Source of the DNA: Cytospora piceicola | Taxonomy: Eukaryota; Ascomycota; Sordariomycetes; Diaporthales; Cytosporaceae | NCBI GenBank assembly: GCA_023375675.1 | Contig: JALQBC010000004.1 | Location: forward strand, 806,001 to 870,000 | Reading direction: 5' to 3' | DNA length: 64,000 nt | Shown here: piece by piece, positions 1 through 12,141 of the stretch | Layout of the letters: the number at the start of each line of letters is the position of its first letter | Position numbering within the stretch: the first letter of the stretch is position 1 | The notes under the pieces: model-generated | What the model saw: the letters and a program-made list of their open reading frames with translations, nothing else | Databases searched by the model: none | Told to the model about the DNA's origin: nothing | Program-made: the position numbers and the translations under genes

Positions 1-210
1 CTTCTTCTCCACCCCGCGATACTGTGGGCTCAGGATTGCTTCTTTTGTAAGTGTATACTATACTGCTGGTTTTACGAGCGACGTGATCTCCGGCTTTGGT
101 TGAAAGCTCCTTCATATAGGTCGGGATGTGTTTGTCTGGCTCAGAACTGCTCAGTCGGCCGGCCCACCTCGGTCTTCTCATCAATTAATATCTGCCCAGG
201 CTCCACGGGA

Positions 211-279
211 GTACCTAGGTACATAGGTACATAAGTACTTAAGTACTTACCTAGGGTACCTAGGTAGGTAGGGTAGGCA
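211..279. repeat. Cluster of TACCTAGGTA-type palindromes
   Basis: The stretch alternates TACCTAGGTA, AGTACTTAAGTACT and AGGTAGGTAGG, all built from overlapping palindromes, and is the densest such cluster in the window. Related copies lie at about 9703-9713, 14774-14790, 15084-15095, 15271-15284, 22873-22893, 43602-43648, 46173-46184, 52537-52576, 52855-52866 and 61799-61828, none inside a coding exon. Function unknown. Confidence 0.8.
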
Positions 280-3192
280 GTCTACTGTGTACCAAGGTAG
301 GATTCTGGTGATGAACAAGGGCAAAGGCAGGAGCGACCTGTTGACCATAAGGGGTAAGTGGTCCGTACACAGTACCGGGGTACTCCCAATCCGCACACTA
401 CCTCTATATCATATCTGGGATTCATGGATATGACAGTACTATTTACATACAGTTACCGAGCGACCATGTAGCGCGGGATGAGCACAGACAGGTGGGGTGC
501 CATAGGACTGGATCAACCCTGGAAGCCACAGCCACTCCACTGCAATGCACCGCATCGCACCGCACCGCACTCCTCTCCTTTTCTTCCTCCTGAACTCTCG
601 CAACAAGGTTCACATTCGGTCCATATCAAAAGATTTGATCTTGGTCAGCATACTCCGTAAGCTTGGTGCTCCCCGGTTATCATCTGTCTTTTTTCTCGCT
701 GGGGAACCCTCGCATATCAACAACACCCATGACCCATTTTCACATGCCTCTCCCAAGCACTCTTAGTTCGTGGCCCACAATCCTCATGTGGATCGCTCGT
801 ATAGGTAGTACAATACGATACCATCACTATCATGGACTCAAATCAAGCTATTACCCGATCTTGGCGTACCTGACAGCTTCGCTGCAGAACGGTATCGACC
901 TCGGGTGCCGAAACAGCTAAACACTCGCCAGGAAGGTTCTAGGCATCTCGTCCTCTTTTACCTCACAAAGTATACAGAGTCCCGTACTCGGTCACATCAA
1001 GAAGTACTACGTCAAGGGCTTCACGGCTTCAGCATCTCTTGCCCACAGAGCCATGCATAATCGCCTGCGCTTAACGAAGGTCTCACGCGGGGCGCGAGCT
1101 CCATCCGGAACGTGCTGGCCACCTGCGCCTGCGTGCCCATCGTCAAAGCTATCGCTTGAAAGATTGCGGCATGGGTTCCGCGGAATCCCACCCACTCATC
1201 TTGACCGTTGAGTCGGCTGGAAATCCTTCTCTTGCCCCGCCTCGGACTCTGAGTAACTCTGTCCTGCCTCGGTCAGACTCCTCTTGTACCGACGAGGTCA
1301 ACTCCTCTGCCAGGGGCACATACCTAGCCACAACTTTTCTACCGTGGTACTCTCAGGAACGGACACGGAAAACCCCCTTGACGACAGTACCGCAGTGATA
1401 CGTCCCCCTTGTTTCTCCCTTTTAATCCTTCACATGAGGCGCTTTTCGACCGTCTACATACTGCTTATTTCATGTTGGAACAATTGTCAATTACAGTAAG
1501 TGGTGTGTCAATTGGCAACACCAACACCTCTCTCCACGCCGTCGTCCTGATCACCCACTGGATTGCTTTTGTCAACTCTTCACTTCGCCTTAGGCGCTAG
1601 AACGACCGAAGGCTGCGTAGAAGCCTGCTCGACACCCTCCTTTTCCCACCGAGAACGCGGGTTAGCACGCAGTACCGCGCCATCCCGCCCTGGTCACACG
1701 AGTGAGAGATCACTTCGCCGCCAAAAACCTAAACCCCGCTTCACTGCATCTCCTTCCTTCGAGTCCTGGTGACGTGACCAACTGCAAGCCATACCTTACA
1801 CAAAAATGACAGATTCTTAGGCTTGACTCTTCCTGGATGAGGCGTTGTGACACGATATCTCCTTTTGTCTCTCTTTTCTCTCTCTTGTTCACTGTCTCCT
1901 GCCGTGGTATGTATCCAGACCTATATCCCAGTGCACCGCAGACGTCTTGAACCTGAGACCTGGCATGTCAAATATTCTCCCAAGTACGTACCCTCGACTG
2001 GTCTTTTAGATTCTTGTAACTCCAGACCTCAGTGGCCCTGTGGCGTCGCTGTGTGACGGACAGTCCCCGGCCCCATTAAAGCCTCTGATTCGCTCGCAGG
2101 TATCGAAAGGGTCCAATGATGGAACGTTGCAATCTGCACGCTTCCGGTACCCTGAGATGGAGTTGGTCAAGCCCAGGAGGTCATTCCCACCAATCGAACA
2201 CCGGATCTCGACGTCACTGGTCGAGATCATCTTTCACCTCTCAAGCCAGGGGCGTCTATTGTTCAGGGTTCTGTCAAACTGTCAAGTCAACTCGTCGAGT
2301 CGATCAAGCCCTCCACGTCAACTTTATATTAGGAGGGTCAGAGGGGGCCAACCTAATGATCGTACTGGTCGTGAACGCTGACGCAGTCGACATCTGTGGA
2401 CTGGGGTCTCGCCGTGTTGATTAGACTTGTTCGGCAGTCTTCCTTCACACTCCACCACCTCAGTCACCGAGCCAAAGTTCGGGCACCGCGGACGGGCGCT
2501 TCAGCCGTGCGCGCCTCTTTTGACGAGGCTGCGGGCGAGGCTCCCTCACTGCGTCTTCCATACCAAGTGTGCAGTGTCACCCGGTGACGACGATCCTCGT
2601 CAATGCAAAGATGTAACAGATCTAATAAGGTTCGCCGCTCCGTATTGGCGGTTCCATTGCCATAACTGGAGCACGAGCTCGGTTTGGGTGAATTCGAGGC
2701 TCGGGGCATCGGGGACCCTGAAACGCAATCGTGGAGACCCCGAACAGGCCTGACTGATCTCCCCTGGCATACACTAGCGGCGCTTTCCATCAAGGGCACG
2801 TTTATCAGAAGAAGTGAGTGTGGCTGGAATGGGACTGGTGAGTGAGTGGAGGGTTTAATCACATGTCTTCAGCTGGCCAAGAATGGCACACCGGCTAGGT
2901 ACCTTGCTCAAAGTCCACTGACCGATTTAACCCATTTCGTCATGTTCTAGGTATTTACCTTTCCCCGTGCAGTGTGCTAGCTTCGGCAGTTTCCAGATCG
3001 AAGTGGCCGAAGGATTCGTTCCACCAATTTGTCTCTCCAGACAGTAACACAAAGGCGACAATCTCGGCGAATTTCTGATCGTGGTGTGGCCACTCGTCTG
3101 AACTACCACTTCAGCCTGGTGGGGACGCGGCTTCAGCTGTGCGACCCAAAGTGAACGTCCAACTGCCTACCGACGCGCTTTACGGGGCTGAC

Positions 3193-3239
3193 AGCTCACT
3201 TGGACAGCTCACTTGGACATCTCACTTGGACATCTCACT
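3193..3239. repeat. Tandem 13-mer repeat (about 3.6 copies)
   Basis: A 13-base unit of the form (A)(G/T)CTCACTTGGAC follows itself three times and then breaks off in a partial fourth copy. It lies in the gene-free left part of the window and has no visible link to a gene. Such repeats usually vary in copy number between strains. Confidence 0.8.
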
Positions 3240-5567
3240 ATTGTCAGCTCTCACGTCCTTTGAACTTGTAGGTGAACGGACTATCAGGACTGAAGCTGGG
3301 AAGTTGACGAGTCCCATTGGCGTACTCCAAATATCACGTAGGAGCCTCAGTGGGCTTACTGCGGTATGCCATATCCATTCTGTCGAGTATTCTTTCAGCT
3401 CCCAAACAACCTAGTGGTTGATACTTCCTAGCCCTATGGCACAAACTACTAGCAGTATTCGCGAACAATAGACACAAGTTACGTCTACACTAATTCAACT
3501 TCCACCACACATCATTCTTCCCTTCCTCGCCGCCATGTGAGGTCGAGTTCAACAACTCCTGAGCGACGTTACACATTATCCGATCCTGCTTTCGGCACAA
3601 TGCAGGATCTGGCCGGGCAGACACATGTTGTGTAAGGACAACAGTGTACGAGTATACCGGGTTGTACCTTGGAGATGTTGACTAAGGTGTTCTACAGCAG
3701 CACGTGTCTGACTTCGTGCCTTGGATTTGTTGGTGTTTGCACTGGTCGCTGATCGTTCGTACACGATCCAATGCAATGATGGTTGTGGCTCTCGTCTAGT
3801 GATGAGAAAGCACGTGAAAGTGGCATGTTCAACACTGTGCCATTTATTTCGCTCAGCCATATATCCCAGTAAATTTCCTGACATCTCTGCATACAAGTCT
3901 CCTAGGATGAGGACCAGGTCGAGCATTAACTACCCTGCTGACCACTGATGATCAACATTCAATTTACGACTACTGTTCACCATACGACTTGGGATGTAGA
4001 GCATTCCCATAAACAGATATCTCAAAGTGGGAATAGGCGCCATAATCGCGAAGGGCGTGGTTTCTGCGGGCTGAGCCGATGTTGCAGTGGGGAGGCTGAC
4101 CTCCAGGCAGCTCTATTCCTCCTCCCGCCCCTTCGGCGTTTTGCCCGTGGCCGGCAAGGAGGAGGGAAATACAAGCAAATAGTTACCGATCGCCTGAAGG
4201 ATGGCCAGTCTGGTCTAGCTCTAAGGACGGTCGGCTATTCTCCGACCCGGGAGAGAGCAAATTGGAGTTGACGATTCAAATGTTCGTCTCGCAGCTCGTC
4301 TGTACCACCCCACCCCCTTCAGGAGCATAAGGTAACGTCCAGCTCCTCACATCGCTGGCTGGTGGGTCGTATGCTATCTCGGGATCGCTCTCAGTAATGT
4401 TTCTCAATTCTTCTGGAAGGGGCCATGGGGTGAGGCGCCGCATCAGGGAAGGGGATGAGCTACGAGGAAACACTCTATCTACATCGTTTCAAAGTTATCT
4501 CACTGGTCGGCAACCCCCCTCTCCCCTCCAACTCTTCCTTTTTCTTCTCCTGTTCACATTCATAAGAGATACATACTAGGGAAACAGTCTGGGAATACAA
4601 TGGAGGTTGTCAAAGTTGATACCTTAGCCGATGCAGCTAAGCATGGCTCGCCCGTGGACAAGGACCAGGCAGCAAATTCTGCTGTCTGTCGTTACGGAAT
4701 GGGCTCAACGGTGACCATCATCTGGAGCGACTCCAGACCCACCCACTTGAGGCTCGCTATCATCGAGGTGGGTGTATTTTCTCCTGAATGGTACACATAC
4801 CCCATTCACCATGGTGTAGCGCCTGCCTACCATAGAAGAGATGTGAGTGATCAACCCCTGGTGCATCCACAGAGCGTGGGTTAGATAGCGGCCGTTCGAC
4901 TGAGACGGTTGCAGTGGGCTGAGCGGGCGTCACACTCGGCCCTTGGTAGGTTATGGGTGGGTTGCAGTTACTTGCGGCAGAGAAGGTATCTAGAAGGACT
5001 CGAGAATCCAGGTGCTTGGCGTGGAGGACGGGGGAATCGACATGTGTGTCGACTGGTATTGATGCGGGCCAAGTATCAAGTTTGGCTCCAACAAGGGGGG
5101 ATATGGGGCTTCGATCACCTGGGTGGGTGACATACATTTGCTTGGCTGCTGTGAGGCATCTGATCTCCTCCGGACATACCGGTCCTGTTGTTCTGGAAGA
5201 TATCATACCGTCCGCGGTCCAAGAGACCGTGGAGTCTCGCGCTCGACGCACTGCGAGGTAAGCAGTGGCATACTGCTACTTGCCTGGAAGCTTGTGTATA
5301 GCCAGGGGCCGGGCGGTGCGGACAATTAATTCCCAGTGCTAAGTTGTATCTCGGAGCCAAGCAAAAAAGCTCCGGCTTGCTTGCTTCCCTAGAGCGAGGT
5401 TATTCAGACTCCAAGGCTGGAAAGAGACTGCTCCTCCGGCCGTTAAGCCTGGCGGCTAGTCACATGGGTCGTTCTGGAAACCATCAAATCTCCCAAGAAC
5501 AACTGGGCCCCTTACACGTGCAGTCATTGCGCCCCGAAGCCGTAACATGCTTCGGCATCTGAGCCAC

Positions 5568-5602
5568 CCTCCTCCTCCTCCTCCTCCTCCTCCTCCTCCT
5601 CC
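5568..5602. repeat. (CTC)n microsatellite
   Basis: About twelve perfect CTC units. Read on either strand it gives proline-, glycine-, arginine- or glutamate-rich nonsense frames, which explains several long but meaningless frames around 5.5-5.9 kb. Confidence 0.95.
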
Positions 5603-5826
5603 CCACACACACCACCAAAAGCAACCCCAAGTGGTACCTCCGCATCCCCGTCCGTTGAGCATCGCAGAGGGAAGGAAGAGACGAAAAGAGAAACCGTTTA
5701 TCCCATGCTCGAGGAAAAGCCCCGGCCCATGGTGCCCTTTTTGAACCCCGAACCCACCTCGGACACAACAGGGGTGGAAGGAGGGGGGGGGGGAAGGCGT
5801 TTGCGCTCTCAGACAGGTGTTCCGCG

Positions 5827-5876
5827 AATGCATGCATGCGATGCATGCGATGCATGCGTGTCTGCATGCGTGCGTG
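5827..5876. repeat. ATGC/GCATGCGAT repeat, palindrome-rich
   Basis: GCATGC palindromes are repeated as ATGCATGCGATGCATGCG and drift into TGCGTGCG. Because each unit is its own reverse complement, the tract could form hairpins. It is one of at least five simple repeats within 1.7 kb. Confidence 0.9.
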
Positions 5877-5956
5877 CCCCTGCCATGTATTTCCGCAGAT
5901 CCTTGCATCTGTATGCTATTCCGCGCCTCGCAGGGCCTATCGCGGGTCTCTGGGGG

Positions 5957-5994
5957 GTGTGTGTGTGTGTGTATGCATGTGTGCATGTGTGTGT
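5957..5994. repeat. (GT)n microsatellite, interrupted
   Basis: A pure GT run of about eight units followed by GCATGTGT interruptions and another GT run. Non-coding. Confidence 0.9.
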
Positions 5995-6068
5995 GGGCTG
6001 AGGCGTGGGAGGGTAGTTATTTTCTTCGGTTTTCTCTGTCTCTCTTCTGCGCGCAGATGTGGAGACCC

Positions 6069-6098
6069 CCGGTGATGGTGGTGGTGGTGGTGGTGGTT
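6069..6098. repeat. (GGT)n microsatellite
   Basis: About nine GGT units (GATGGTGGTGG...), followed after 150 bases by a second purine-pyrimidine triplet array of GAT type at 6248-6280. No coding frame is supported across either. Confidence 0.9.
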
Positions 6099-6247
6099 GC
6101 CATGTACTGTTTCGTATCCTGCAAGGACGGGGGCGTGCCGCTGGCGCATAGGAAATGTGTTTCCAACATACATACACTACACATGTAGCTCAAGCTCGAA
6201 GCAGCTATTTCATCATGGCGCGAAAACAACTTGTGGTAGTGTACGGG

Positions 6248-6280
6248 CGATGGTGATGGTGATGATGACGATGATGATGT
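6248..6280. repeat. (GAT/GGT)n microsatellite
   Basis: Imperfect GATGGTGAT units passing into GATGATGAT. Part of the microsatellite cluster upstream of position 7200. Confidence 0.85.
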
Positions 6281-7174
6281 TGAAGCAGGCCCCTTCAATT
6301 TTGGATGATCACGAGATCGACAATGCAATACGTAGTCAATATGGCGGATCCGTACGCGATGTCTGGCTGGGAAGTCAGTGATAGGGTCACCTTGGGGGAC
6401 GGATGGCATGCAGTTGTTAGGCGTTGCGTCCCTGACAGGACACGTATCCCAGTCCTGGTGCTGATCACCTTTCGACCGCGTGGAAAGGCCGTGGCCGTGA
6501 TGTAAGAATCAGGAGGAGTCTGGCCTTCCGAGTCAAGGGGATTGGCATGTTTGTTGGCATGTCGGCACTTTCTGGGAGTGGTATGCTCCGGGCACCGAAA
6601 ACCATTCGGCGTCTCGCCTGCTCCTGATCTTCCCCAATGGGGCCGAACATGCAAGGCTGGGGGAATGGGGTTGTTTGTCAAAGTGGACTTGGACTTGGTA
6701 TCATTCTCTCTTCTCCTCGTATCTAGTACATAGTAAACGCGAAAAACAACAACACCCTACCGCCACAACGACACAAGTTCGACACAACAGGAAAACCTAC
6801 TCGACAGCCCACGGTGGACACATGTCGACCGTTGGGGCTAGACTGCAGGACCGCAGTATTAGGGTCGTATGAGGCGAAAGAGTCTCGGCGGCAGGTTCCA
6901 TCCCGCACACACGCGACTCCGTCCACGCCTCTGATACGCCTTCCCAGATATCCCTAGGCCAAATCCATCAAAGCTTCGTCCAGGTCGGCATCTTCTCAGC
7001 CCCGACGAGCCTGACGACGCGGCAGAGGGGTATCATCAGCTCATGCCGTCCACCGCCTCGCGTCGTCAGCCAGGGGCGAATCCCCCTTTTTGGCTACTCC
7101 CCCCTCCTCTCCTCCCCTCCCCACGTGGGCACAGAAGAATGTAAGAAGAAGAAAATCATTCCCAGCTGTCTGCC

Positions 7175-7204
7175 TTTCTGTCTGTCTGTCTGTCTGTCTG
7201 TCTG
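7175..7204. repeat. (TGTC)n microsatellite abutting the gpx stop codon
   Basis: About seven TGTC units end immediately before the stop codon of the glutathione peroxidase gene (7207), so on the transcript the 3' UTR begins with a GACA repeat. This is an unusual location for a perfect tetranucleotide repeat and should vary between isolates. Confidence 0.92.
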
Positions 7205-7206
7205 CC

Positions 7207-8065
7207 TTACTCCTTCTTGGCGAGCTCCTCGAGGATGGGCTTCTCGAGGGACTCGGGCTTGGTGACGCTGGCCCAGCGGCCCTTGACCTTGCCGTCGCGG
7301 CCGATGAGGAACTTCTCGAAGTTCCACTTGACCCTCTTCATGCCCAGGAGGCCGGGCTGCTCGTTCTTGAGCCACTCGAAGACGGGCTCGGCCTTGTCGC
7401 CGTTGACGTCGACCTTGCCCATGATGGGGAAGGAGACGCCGTAGTTGAGCTGACAGAAGCTCTGGATGTCGTCGTTCTCGCCGGGCTCCTGTCCCGCGAA
7501 CTGGTTGCAGGGGAAGCCGAGGATGACGAAGTCGTCGGCGTGGGTCTCCTTGAGGTCCTTGTACAGCTTCTCCAGGCCGGCGTACTGGGGCGTGAAGCCG
7601 CACTTGGAGGCGGTGTTGACGACCAGGACGACCTTGCCCTTGTAGTCGGAAAGGGGCTTGGGCTCGCCTCTCTCTGTGTGTGGGGAATGGCCTGTCAGCT
7701 GTTCTGTTTTCCTTGCCACTCAAGTGATTATGATAATTATGTTGATGAAAATGGTGATGATGAGACGGTGATGACGATGCTGCTCCTGAAGCTGCTGCTC
7801 TTGTGGTACCAATGCTGTCCCGGTGGACGGGAAGGGCAGGTGGTTTTGATGGTGGAGAGCCATGTGCAGATGAGGAAGGGAGTTGTCCCTCCAGGTAGAC
7901 GGCGTCGCCGTCGCTGTCACCGAAGCGAGGCAAGATGTTCCTGCGTGAAGACTGCATCGCATTGCATGGATGGGGCGAGCGAATGGGGGGCATGAGCATT
8001 GGGGAGGAGAGAGGGGGCTTACTGTCGGCGGGCTTGAAGTCATAGAAGCTGGTTGCTGAGGCCAT
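7207..8065 (-). CDS. hyr1: Glutathione peroxidase-like thiol peroxidase (Hyr1/Gpx3 type)
   Basis: Reduces hydrogen and lipid hydroperoxides using thioredoxin and, in yeast, relays peroxide signals to the AP-1-type factor Yap1; cytosolic. Two exons, 8065-8023 and 7673-7207, join across a 349-nt GT-AG intron to give 169 residues, the usual family length. The joined N-terminus has the typical order FYDFKPADKRGEP. The peroxidatic cysteine is Cys39 in NTASKCGFT; the catalytic partners Gln72 (FPCNQF), Trp131 and Asn132 (VKWNF) are present; Cys88 fits the resolving cysteine of the atypical 2-Cys mechanism. As in other fungi, cysteine replaces the animal selenocysteine. The alternative ATG at 7719 lies inside the intron and would lose the conserved N-terminus. 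It is divergent from the FAD oxidoreductase gene 1.4 kb away. Confidence 0.95.
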
Positions 8066-9453
8066 AGTTGCGAAAGTGTGATGTTTTCTGGGGGTGAAGG
8101 ATGGTGGTGAGACTGTGGATCTTGTTCTGACTTGGAAGGTGGTGGCGGTGGTGGTGGTTGTTGTTGTAAGTTTGTTGGAAGCGAAGAAGGGTTGAAGATG
8201 AGGAGGGTACGACAATAGGTGATGTTGTGTATTAATCAGGGCGGCAGGACGGGCTGAATTTTTAAGGACGGGATAAGCCAGGGTGACAAAGCAAGATTTA
8301 TATGGCAGTTGTTGCATGGAGACAATTCCAAATACGCCTTGGCAGAAGGGCTGGACTTCTGGAGCAGGATGAAGGAGTTGCTTGTTGGTCGTGTTGGTTG
8401 ATACAGTGATCAGATAGATCAGTGCTGTGATGGATTAAAAATAAAAGCTGACTGACAGGCTGAATGTCGATCGGGGTTTGTTTCATATCATTCATTCACT
8501 CACTCACTCACTCACACCCAGCCACTTCTACTTCCACATGCATGAAATCTCGACTGAGTTTGCATTATCACATGTACCTGTTTTGGATTTGCATGTTATC
8601 TATCTACTTAAGTATCTATCTATCTACAGTCTGATTGTTTCTTCGCGGATAAACGGGTTCTCTCTAGATTCGTCCCAACTTTCAGATGTTTGAGATGAGA
8701 TTGATTGAGTAGACTTGTGATAATTCTCCCAAGCACCCAAGCAAATTAAGGCCAGAAGGATCTGTGCCCTGCCTTATTTTCAGGAACAAGCAATGCTAGG
8801 TAGCTGCTGAGCTACTTCCCACCGGGCGTGATATAGTACGTTCTAGATGGGGGAAAAACTTGGAAGAATTCTAGCATATGATAGATAGATTGATCTGTAA
8901 GCAGCCGAGCTGCCGAGGTGAGGGGTCAATTAATTGATTAACTGATTGACTACAGTGATTGGACGACTCGACTTCAGATACCGCGTTGCCCCACCTACAC
9001 GCGCCGGGACGATGCCGATAAGATAAGCCACTCCAGGCGGCCCCCAACTCCAACCTCCAACTGCAGTTGTAAGTGGATACTTAAATATAGGCGGGCTGAA
9101 CAGCTGAGATAGCATCCACTACGACACTACCTATCTACTTACACAGCAGTTACAGACACCAACAACCACACAACAGATCTATCTCCCCTTGGTCCACAAT
9201 GTCACTTACTATGTAATGCCTTGGGTCATTCCTTAGAACTCATTGTAGCCGGCTGTTATTTACTTCCCAATTGGTACCAATCGGTGACTACTAGCCGCAA
9301 AGTAGGGCTCAGTAGTTACTTCTGCAAGACTTCCATTCTCTCGCCTAAGTAACCACAATCGCGACGCGACTTCACCGTCGCAGTTGCCTGGCACTCAAGA
9401 GACCTCAGGAGACCTCAGGCGGAAGACTAATCTTGAATATTCTCAAATTCAAG
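8066..9453. other. Divergent intergenic region, gpx / tda3-like
   Basis: This 1.4 kb holds both promoters. It contains a TCAC tetranucleotide repeat (about 8491-8515), TATC-rich stretches near 8600-8640 and 9120-9140, and an A+T-rich patch around 8430-8720. No coding frame is supported. I could not single out a TATA box or factor site with confidence. Confidence 0.5.
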
Positions 9454-11292
9454 ATGGACGGACCACGAGAAAAGAACATTGTCATTATAGGTACGTCATG
9501 CCTGTCGTGTCTACCAAACACAATAAGCTCCGCTCCGCTCCCCTCATAGTGTCAAAGCCAAAACGGCTGCTATCCACCAGGGCACCCTTGGACCCTGGCC
9601 ATCAAGGTTCTCGCTCGGGTGCCCATCACCACTATACTATCACTATACTATCACTATCACTATCACTATCACTATCGCTATCACTTCCCACTACCCACTC
9701 ACTACCTAGGTACTCTTGATCACATGCAAGCCATCATCATCATCGCCCTCTGGACACTCTGATGCTAATACAACCTCGTGACCAGGCGGCGGTATCATCG
9801 GCTGTACTACCGCCTACTATCTGACTCGCCACCCAAAGTTCAACTCAGCCATCCACAAAATCACCCTCCTGGAGGCCAGTTCCATCGCTGCGGGCGCGTC
9901 GGGCAAGGCTGGCGGTCTGCTAGCACTGTGGGCATACCCAGAGTGTCTAGTGCCCCTGTCGTACCGCCTTCACAGGGAGCTGGCCGAGGAACACAGCGGC
10001 CCTGAGAAATGGGGTTACCGCCGTCTGGGTTGTGGCACAATCGGGGCAAGTGTCAAGGACGCCGACCTCAAGGGACGCAACTCGGCTGCAGAGAGGGCAC
10101 ATGCGAAGACCGACGCGCCAGCACCGGCCTTGACTGCTCTGGAGGCCAACGGCCACGGGGATGCCCACGGAGATGCAAACGGAGATGCAAACGGAGATGC
10201 AAATGGAGCGGCTACCCAACCGCCAACAGGACCTACTATTATCGACAGCAAGGTTGAGAATGGCGAGACGAAGACAGACGGTGAAGATAAGGATTGGGAG
10301 AAGCTCCCCAAGCAAGACGTGGCCGCCACGTCACTTCTCGGGGACTCTCCCCTGCCCTCGGACCTCGACTGGATAGACCCGAAACTGGTCCAGTACTACG
10401 AAGAGATGGGCCGCCGCGGTGAGACAGAGACTTCACAGGTCCACCCTTACCACTTCACAACCTCCATCGCGGAGCTCGCCCGTTCCGCAGGGGTAGACAT
10501 CCGGATAGGTGCCAAGGTGACCAAATGGACCTCGGGTAAGGACGACGGCACCAAGACCATCGAGTACGAAGATCGGGAGCACGGAGGGGCGCCGAGGATG
10601 ATGCACGGTGTGACAGACGTGATCGTCACCGCGGGCCCATGGACCGGAAAGCTCCTGCCGCGGAGTAAGGTGGAGGGCTTGCGCGCGCATAGTGTGGTTT
10701 ACGAAGCAGATGTGAGCCCCTACGCGGTATTCACAGACATAGCCCTGCCTTCAGACTACGTCCCTGAGCACAGAGATAAGATGGGCCAGAAGAGAAAGCA
10801 CCGCGGCAACGTCGACCCAGAGATCTACGCCCGGCCCTTTGGAGAGGTCTATGCCTGTGGTAAGCATCTAGCGCGGATCCACCCTCTGTTTTATATTTGA
10901 ATGATGCAGCTCGGTAAGCTAATTGAATGCATCCACCAGGCGAACCCGACAAGAACATCCCTCTCCCTGAGACCGCCGACCAGGTCCAATGCGACGAGGC
11001 CCAGTGCGACGACCTGGTGGCCTACATTGGCACCATCTCGCCCCAGCTGGCCGTGGCACCCATCAAGGCCAAGCAGGCCTGCTACCTTCCTCGACACATG
11101 CGCTTTGGCGAGGAGCGCGGCCCCCTGATCGGCTTGACATCCATGCCAGGCGTGTGGATCGCCGCGGGTCACACGTGCTGGGGCGTCCAGAATGGCCCTG
11201 GTACGGGCTACCTGATGGCCGAGCTGCTGTTTGACGGCGAGGCGAAGAGTGCGGACGTTGACGTTTTGGATCCGAAGAAGTTCAAGGTTTAG
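9454..11292 (+). CDS. FAD-dependent oxidoreductase of the DAO family, Tda3-like
   Basis: Three exons (9454-9490, 9786-10859, 10940-11292) give 487 residues. The first intron (295 nt) splits the glycine-rich loop: exon 1 ends in NIVIIG and exon 2 continues GGIIGCTTAYYL, rebuilding the dinucleotide-binding GxGxxG at residues 13-18. A second FAD-contact block, AGASGKAGGLLALWAYPE, follows near residue 50, and the C-terminal GHTCWGVQNGPGTGYLMAEL is the usual DAO-fold end. This arrangement matches yeast Tda3 and its S. pombe relatives, which are linked to late endosome-to-Golgi traffic but whose substrate is unknown. Between about residues 115 and 190 sits a hydrophilic insert with GDANGDANGDAN repeats, probably a surface loop. 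Substrate is not deducible. Sure of the fold, less of orthology. Confidence 0.85.
9628..9684. repeat. (CACTAT)n repeat in an intron
   Basis: CACTAT/CACTATA units repeated about eight times inside intron 1 of the Tda3-like gene, 100 bases before the acceptor and directly ahead of a TACCTAGGTA palindrome at 9703-9713. It accounts for the unusual length of this intron. Confidence 0.9.
10155..10205 (+). repeat. GATGCAAACGGA coding repeat
   Basis: A 12-base unit encodes Gly-Asp-Ala-Asn three times, with a variant (Ala-His) before it, inside the insert of the Tda3-like oxidoreductase. Unit length is a multiple of three, so copy-number change keeps the frame. Confidence 0.85.
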
Positions 11293-12141
11293 TTTAGGAG
11301 GGGTTCTTTGGTGCAGTTCCTCTGGTAACATGAGGTATCTGGAAGGGGCAGGAAGTGGTTATGAGACGATGGGAAGACCATGCGGGCTTGAGGATCGGAC
11401 GGGGATTAAGAAGTATCGACCTACTGCGCGTAAACGAGCAATCCCTGAAGGGGAGCAGGCGGCGCAAGCCAAGTTGAGTCAAGTCAGATCAGATTGACAA
11501 TCAATATTGAAGGGAAGCATGGCCGTGGTAGGTCTAATTGGCTCCAAGGACTATACAAGAATGAACACAAGACAGACAGTACTATCCATTATTGGAACGA
11601 GGCTGACCACAACATCAGTCCGGCTGGAGTCTGGTCATGGACCTGGATTGGATCCTGGTATTTGTGGCAATGCTAGTGATCATCTGGGGTCTCCATTCCT
11701 TTATTCTTCACTCCCAGCTTGCTCAAGATAATAAGAAAAGATGCTGCTTTACTCAAAAGTCTAATGTCATGTAAATAAATACCGTATCCCATCACACGAG
11801 TGCATAATAAGCGACAAGCAGGAGCACAAGAGCTTTCAAGACCGTTTTCATTAAGTCGTCTATATACGCTGATGCCAAGTGAGACTTCTCCCGGTCATCT
11901 TCTATGATCATGGAATAAGGAAACATGAGCCAATATAGATGCAAACCCAGCCCTCCATCCATCCTCCTTCTCCCATTCCAACACCCCCTGGAATCACTGC
12001 TATGATTGTTGCCTGAGGCGTAACAGTGTATCGATGACCTGTTCAGAGCAGAATATCCACATCCATATTCTGTAACCGTCGATCCCAAACCTGTTTCACC
12101 GAGGCAAAACAAATCCACGCCTCGTAGGAAATCCGACAAAA
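11293..12141. other. Convergent intergenic region, tda3-like / aldolase
   Basis: Three-prime flanks of two convergent genes. No coding frame is supported. An AAATAAATA sequence at about 11773 could serve as a polyadenylation signal but is 480 bases from the nearer stop codon. Confidence 0.5.

Larger units (their letters stand above)
1..7206. other. Gene-free region, 7.2 kb
   Basis: No open frame here shows a recognisable domain, sustained codon bias or a convincing exon chain on either strand. Frames of 60-160 codons overlap one another in several phases, as expected of non-coding DNA near 50% GC. Positions 211-279 are packed with the palindromic TACCTAGGTA/AGTACTTAAG motif, 3193-3239 hold a short tandem repeat, and 5.5-7.2 kb hold a series of microsatellites (listed separately). 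The last part (about 7.0-7.2 kb) is the 3' flank of the glutathione peroxidase gene. A gene made only of short exons, or a non-coding RNA, cannot be excluded. Confidence 0.6.

Noticed and set aside
5456..5986. 176-codon minus-strand frame near 5.5-6.0 kb
   Set aside because: Built from the CTC and GCATGC repeats (poly-glycine and CMHACI-type repeats); no start context or domain.
7094..8317. 407-codon minus-strand frame across the gpx locus
   Set aside because: Only its stretch 8023-8065 is coding (exon 1); beyond the donor it runs through the intron and then out of phase over exon 2, with no domain.
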